From the NCBI RefSeq assembly GCF_963576615.1, contig NC_088715.1, positions 52,492,007 through 52,556,006 on the forward strand: a stretch of DNA of 64,000 nucleotides, read 5' to 3'. Below the pieces are notes generated by a model. That model made no database searches. It worked only from the letters and a program-made list of their open reading frames with translations, and was not told the origin of the DNA. Positions 59,524-64,000 of this stretch are shown one piece after another (within the stretch, counting starts at the first letter, position 1; every line of letters starts with the position of its first letter). The position numbers and the translations under genes are program-made. This DNA comes from Watersipora subatra. Taxonomy: Eukaryota > Bryozoa > Gymnolaemata > Cheilostomatida > Watersiporidae.

Positions 59524-62293
59524 GGCCCAGCAAATATCTTCTCCAGCAGAGCAACGGCCGGTTTACAGCTTTCAAGACTACCAAGTAGCCCTACACCCAC
59601 CGTAAGTACCTCTTTTAGTCAGAAACATTATTAGTAATGACATATATAATTGAATGTTTTTTGTAAAAGTTATAGTATTTCTGAAAGCTTCAAGTTAGAA
59701 ATTATGCTGCAAGTTGACCTCCATGTATGTCATTATAACTAAAGTAAACTATAAAAACTACTCTAGTGCACCGTGAAAAAGCTTCTCAAAGATTCAATAT
59801 GAAAATAATTATTGAGCCTTGAGGTTTGTAAGTGGTATGATGGTAATGGTTTTGACTATAAAACTGGTATCCTGGGTTCAATTCTCTGTAATGTAAATTT
59901 TTTTCTATAAATCTCGGCATGGCTTCAGATAGACAGACAGACAGACAGACAGACGAAAACCTTTTTAATATGTTTAATTTTACATATTCTACTTTGTTAG
60001 GTTCAATTTTATGTTTAACAAGAAAGTAGCAGTCAATCACCTGTATTGCTAGTTTTACTTAAAATTTAAACAAACTCATGTGAAAGTCACAACATTGTTG
60101 AATTGCTTTTAGTATACCAGTTTGTCAGTTTTTATCTTTAAACTAAATAATTTTATTCTTAGAAGTTTCACGTTTTAGTTCACAAACCTCAAAGCCTCAT
60201 GTAAAGGTGCTGCCAAAATAAAATGTGTCTTCAATTTTAGATGGAGAAGGAAGATATGTCAACAGCAATAGCCAACAAAGCTAAAATTAAAGTGTTTGGC
60301 TATGGAACTGCACTCATAGCTCTCTTCATGTTAGGGCTAGTGGTCAGCAATATCATCATGTTCAACTACATGTATAACAAGTTTGATCAGGTGAGAATAA
60401 CTCCAACTTCAGAATTCACTGGCTGAATATACTGATAGCAATTGGGCTGATTGGTCAATTTTGTGTTACAAAAGAAGCTTACTGTTCTGTAGGAGGCACA
60501 AAAACTTGGTGAATTAGAGGTGAAAATGGCTCAACAAGGAATTAAGCATGTCGAACTTGCAGAAGATGCTGAAGTTGTAAGTTACTACTCTCTCCACTTT
60601 TATATACTTTAACTGCTCCTAAAAAAGTCACACTTTATCGTAGAACTTTTTTTCCTCAACTAAGCCTAAGAAAGCCTCAATTTATTTTACAATTGTTTAT
60701 TGACGTAAATATTAAAAATTGCCTAAAGGATTAGAATAAGTAAATAACAGCAAGATTTTTCTGCGTAACTTGTCAATTGAAATTTACAAATTTCTTTTAA
60801 AAATTAGAAATTTTTATGTTTTCAGTCAAACTTTAAAAGACAACGGAAATTTGGGAATTTGATGATTGAAAAAAGTTCATCAAACTACTGACGCAAAAGA
60901 CACAAATTTAGAACTTTTTTAATAAATTTTTTTGAATTCGTGAATATTTTTATCTTTACAAACATAAATATTTGTTTATATAATTAAAAAATTGATAAAT
61001 TACTGAAATATGTTTTTGCAGAGAGAAAAGAGGGCTGCTTCAGACTGCAAATGCCCTAAAGGACCACCTGGAGCAAAGGTAAGCAGTTGACTGCAGCCTC
61101 TAGCACTTTTCAGTAAAAAATCTAAAAATTCACATCTTAGTGATTTGAATTGCTGTTTTTCTCCAGAATCCATGTCTATCAATTAATTATTTAGGGTACC
61201 GCTGGTAAACCTGGAGCTAAAGGAGCTCAAGGAGCAAAAGGAAGTCCTGGCACTGGCAAACCAGGTGTTGGTAAACCAGGTCCAAAAGGTAATAGAGGTG
61301 CTGATGGACCTGCGGGTCCAAAAGGTCCCCAAGGTCAGCAAGGATCATCTGGTAAAAACGGTGCAAAGGGAAATGCAGGACCAAAAGGAAACGCAGGCAA
61401 ACCTGGTCCATCAGGGCAGCCTGGAAAAGCGGGTAAAGATGGATCTAGTGGTAAAAGTGGTGCGAATGGTGCTCCTGGAAAAGCTGGCAATCCTGGTTCT
61501 AAAGGCGCTGCTGGAAGCAAAGGTCCGACTGGTCCCAAAGGCAATCGCGGTCCATCCGGCAGCCCTGGTAAAGTGGGTGGTAAAGGAGTAACTGGGGCAC
61601 GTGGTCCTGCTGGTCCAAAGGGCAATTCCGGACCTGCAGGAAAAAATGGCAGCGCTGGAAAGCCCGGACCAGCTGGTGGCAATGGAAAGAATGGTCCAAC
61701 AGGACCTAAAGGAAATGCTGGTGCAAAGGGGAAGACCGGCCCAGCTGGACCCAGAGGCAACCCTGGACCTAAAGGCACCACTGGACCTAAAGGCCCTAAA
61801 GGCCAAAAGGTAAATATATTTACAGATGATAGTTTCCAGGATCTGATAGTTTTAGAGTCTATGAACTGTAAATTTATTTATAAGACTTGCCACTCTTTTA
61901 ATGAGCAGTCTTGTAGAGTTTATGTGTTTACCTTAACAGAATATTTTAAACAAACACCATAAACCTTCTCAAAAACTAAACCAGTGCAAATTTTAGATTT
62001 GGTTGTTCGAGTAGTTACATGTATATTAAGTTCATTCTGTTTCTGATCTGAGAAAAGTAAATAAAGGGAATTTAATAGAACTACTACCTGTTGCAGGGTG
62101 ACAAAGGACCAAAGTAATCTTTCTACCGCAACAGCAGCAGAGACACGAAAAGACAAATGACAACTGCAGCACTTCATAGGTGGCAGTTGAACACTGATTC
62201 TAGCCATTTGGTCTCCTTCTGGATTATGAAATATTAGTTATTTATCCAAACAATTTTAACTTCTTTATTATCAATAAACTATTGAGCAATAAA
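59517..62293 (+). CDS. Copy D: intact type II transmembrane collagen gene, 6 exons, 308 aa
   Basis: Coding exons are 60241-60390, 60493-60576, 61022-61078, 61195-61809 and 62097-62117 (stop TAA). All junctions are GT-AG and phase 0. A non-coding exon 1 ends at 59601. The protein has a cytoplasmic N-terminus (1-17), one membrane segment (about 18-41), a polar linker (42-78), the basic site R79-E-K-R82, the pair C87-K-C89, and Gly-X-Y from G92 to the C-terminus. There are only two short breaks in the rod, near the start of the long exon (GTGKP and GVGKP). The rod is rich in PK, PA and Lys. Type II topology with a convertase site before the rod is known for collagens XIII, XXIII and XXV and resembles nematode cuticle collagens. 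By analogy the rod would trimerise and may be shed into the matrix. No lesion is visible, so this is the likely functional member of the A/B/D group. Confidence 0.88.
59548..59601 (+). other. Non-coding exon 1 of copy D
   Basis: The transcription start is placed by the distance from the TATA box and is approximate. The donor GTAAGT at 59602 is strong. Intron 1 runs to the acceptor TTTTAG at 60240, directly followed by the start codon. Copies A (5487 to about 5541) and B (38201 to about 38255) have the matching exon. Confidence 0.6.
59822..59952 (+). mobile_element. tRNA-derived SINE with (GACA)n tail in intron 1 of copy D
   Basis: AAGTGGTATGATGGTAATGG and CCTGGGTTCAATTCTC form A- and B-box. 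A tail with GGCATGGCTTCAGATAGACA and a GACA tetranucleotide tract follows. Copy B keeps only the tail (37925-37990, minus). Confidence 0.65.
62273..62293 (+). terminator. Polyadenylation signals of copy D
   Basis: Two AATAAA hexamers (62273-62278 and 62288-62293) lie about 155-175 bases after the stop codon. Confidence 0.6.
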
Positions 62294-63354
62294 AATTAAA
62301 CTTTAGTCTGTTGTTTTGCTGAAAGCCCAATTATCACCAAGTCAATAATATAACACTACAAAATGTATTGCATCTCGAGTTGACTGTAAACAAATTCTAT
62401 AGGTTCCCACTTCTATCCTGTATCACATCATAACAATATATTAATCTCATAGGATTTTATAGAGAGAACTGTCAGGCAGCCATACACTGTTGAATATATG
62501 AGCAAACCATGCTTTCAACCCAGCATGTAGCATATTTCTAACTGGAATGATAAATTTAAACTCTGCTGCTTTTAATCCACAAGCTGACCCCCTCTCCTTC
62601 CTTGAGTATAATTGTCAAGAGAAGAACAATAGAGCTCATGTGGTTGGGAAAAACTACTGTCAAGTTTGCTTAGGAAGATATACTCGAGCAATGGTTTGCG
62701 ACGCCTCTTATTTCAAAGAGAAAACTTCTCAAACTGTCCTACTGTTTGGTGACAGCAATACTTTACTGTGAAAATTATTTAATTGAAGGTTTTAAATGAA
62801 AAAAAGCTAAAACCAAACTACTGCTGACTTGTTTTTTCTAGTTGCAATTTCACTGGCGTCTGCAATATTAAATGCTTAATTGATGAGTTGGTGGGTTAGC
62901 ATGACAAAAGAGTTGTCTTCTCTCTGCCAACAATGAAAATTCACATACTTTATCGTGCACAAAGTCATTCAAAACAAAAGCTTGATAGAGTAAATTTGAC
63001 AGCTAATTTTTTAAACTACCTTAAAGGAATCTTAGTGCCATAATTTGATTATAAACATTGTCGGTTCATCAAAACCTTACAGGCTCATTATTTGTCAATA
63101 ACATAGAACCGCTCTGTGACTACCTGTAGTCTCAGTGTAATTTTTAAAACTGCATCCAACCTATAAAACAGTAATAAAGCCATATAAAGTTTTTGCCGTA
63201 GTTTCAAGCTAAATTTCAGGCATTTAACAAAATAAACCTTTTAGGAAAACCGCTAGGATAATTTAGCTATCACGACAAGAGGCAGTTACTCTTGCAAATT
63301 GTAAAGCTCATTGAACAATTGAAATTCAGCGTTGTGTGCCCATTATGTAATGAG

Positions 63355-63727
63355 TTAATTTAAAATTTCGCGCAATTCAAATTTTCTTTTCAGTTGACTT
63401 AATCTGCATTACATTTTTTATAGTTATAATTATTGTTGACTTGGTGATAAATGTGCTTTGAATAAATGGCTTAGAAATCAAGCTTGTAAAAACGAAAGTG
63501 TAACTGGCTGGTGGAGGAGATTGTAGTAAACCTCTATATGAATAAATTTTGTATTTATTATACTGATAACTATTAAAGCTTCGGTGTATTTTAACTATAA
63601 ATCGAATCGATAAAAGGAAAGTTAATAGAGACACAATGCTGATAGAATAAACATGACCAAAAACTGCACAAAAACTCGACACTTCTGTTAGTGAAATAAA
63701 AAGATACGGTGAGCAACTTTTTATTAA
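63355..63727. repeat. Start of a further direct copy of the block
   Basis: From about 63355 the sequence follows block A from about 1610 and block B from about 32760 in direct orientation (TTTTCAGTTGACTTAATCTG, then TAATAGAGACACAATGCTGA), then is interrupted by MITE copy 3. The block continues beyond the window. Confidence 0.75.
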
Positions 63728-64000
63728 AGGTTGACTTGAAACAAAATTCACATTACATTTATTTGTTATCAAAAGATTCATCATATCTTGCTCTGTTGTG
63801 TTGTAGATGCAAAATATGTGGAAATGTGATTACAAGCTCTTAAAAGCTCAAAAACTAACAGTTGATCGCCGTCATCACTAGACCGCCGTAGGTTAGAATC
63901 TCTTGAAATAATGGCTAAAATGGGGCGTAGTTGTACAAGATGGCTTCTGTTTACAAATTCACGCAACCTCCTTCGTCTAAAAATTTTCTCAAATATACTT
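63728..64000 (+). mobile_element. Non-autonomous TTAA MITE, copy 3, cut by the window end
   Basis: It starts AGGTTGACTTGAAAC right after TTAA (63724-63727) and follows copy 1 in the same orientation to the end of the window. The site without insertion is seen in copy B at 33135-33138, where the flank CAACTTTTTATTAA continues without the element. Confidence 0.85.

Larger units (their letters stand above)
59225..63345. repeat. Segmental duplication, copy D block (inverted)
   Basis: It is the reverse complement of the A/B block: promoter side first, then gene D, then sequence matching block A from about 1775 back to about 14. The part equal to A 1790-2840 is missing just after the 3' UTR (about 62320). 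Confidence 0.8.

Noticed and set aside
63377..63784. 135-residue minus-strand frame
   Set aside because: It crosses the edge of MITE copy 3 and the duplicated block, neither of which codes in the other copies.

Overview
The window looks like AT-rich nuclear DNA of an invertebrate animal. The genes are split by GT-AG introns, have TATA boxes and AATAAA signals, and encode Gly-X-Y collagens and PAN/apple modules. Introns and spacers are full of animal-type mobile DNA: Helitron, hAT, LINE, tRNA-derived SINEs and TTAA-targeting MITEs. I cannot name the species. A spiralian/lophotrochozoan is my guess only.

Layout. (1) 1-5.9 kb: a duplicated block with a dead transmembrane-collagen gene (copy A, minus strand). 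It abuts a broken Helitron at 5.9-7.6 kb. (2) 7.6-15.5 kb: spacer with a 96-bp-arm foldback element, SINE pieces, a decamer minisatellite and a second Helitron remnant. (3) 11.1-26.1 kb, minus: one ten-exon gene, assembled here by splice phase. It has three PAN/apple domains followed by a C-terminal extracellular module, and its introns carry a hAT, a LINE 3' end and a SINE. Its 5' end was not found. (4) 26-31 kb: GA and GT simple repeats, a tandem duplication, and an inverted decayed copy of one PAN exon. (5) 31.1-38.6 kb: a second copy of the collagen block (copy B, minus), with a GTGTGGT heptamer array, a TTAA MITE in an intron and one in-frame stop. (6) 38.6-49.4 kb: spacer with a collagen exon fragment (E), one orphan terminal exon and a complete 1,053-bp hAT-like element with an 8-bp target duplication. 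(7) 49.4-52.3 kb, minus: copy C, an intact but diverged paralogue. (8) 52.3-59.2 kb: AT-rich spacer, a 335-bp tandem duplication and a second TTAA MITE. (9) 59.2-63.35 kb, plus: copy D, intact, in an inverted block. From 63.35 kb a further direct copy of the block begins and runs off the window.

The central system is a small family of type II membrane collagens. Each has a short cytoplasmic N-terminus, one membrane segment, a short linker, an RxKR proprotein-convertase-like site, a Cys-X-Cys pair and a Gly-X-Y rod of about 210 residues. The rod lies almost entirely on one 615-bp exon. Four copies share the same gene plan: TATA box, non-coding exon 1, start codon on the first base of exon 2, and all introns phase 0. 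Two copies are open (C, D), one is clearly dead (A) and one carries a single stop plus in-frame deletions (B). The layout combines features known from vertebrate collagens XIII/XXIII/XXV and from nematode cuticle collagens. Shedding of the ectodomain is an inference, not shown by the sequence.
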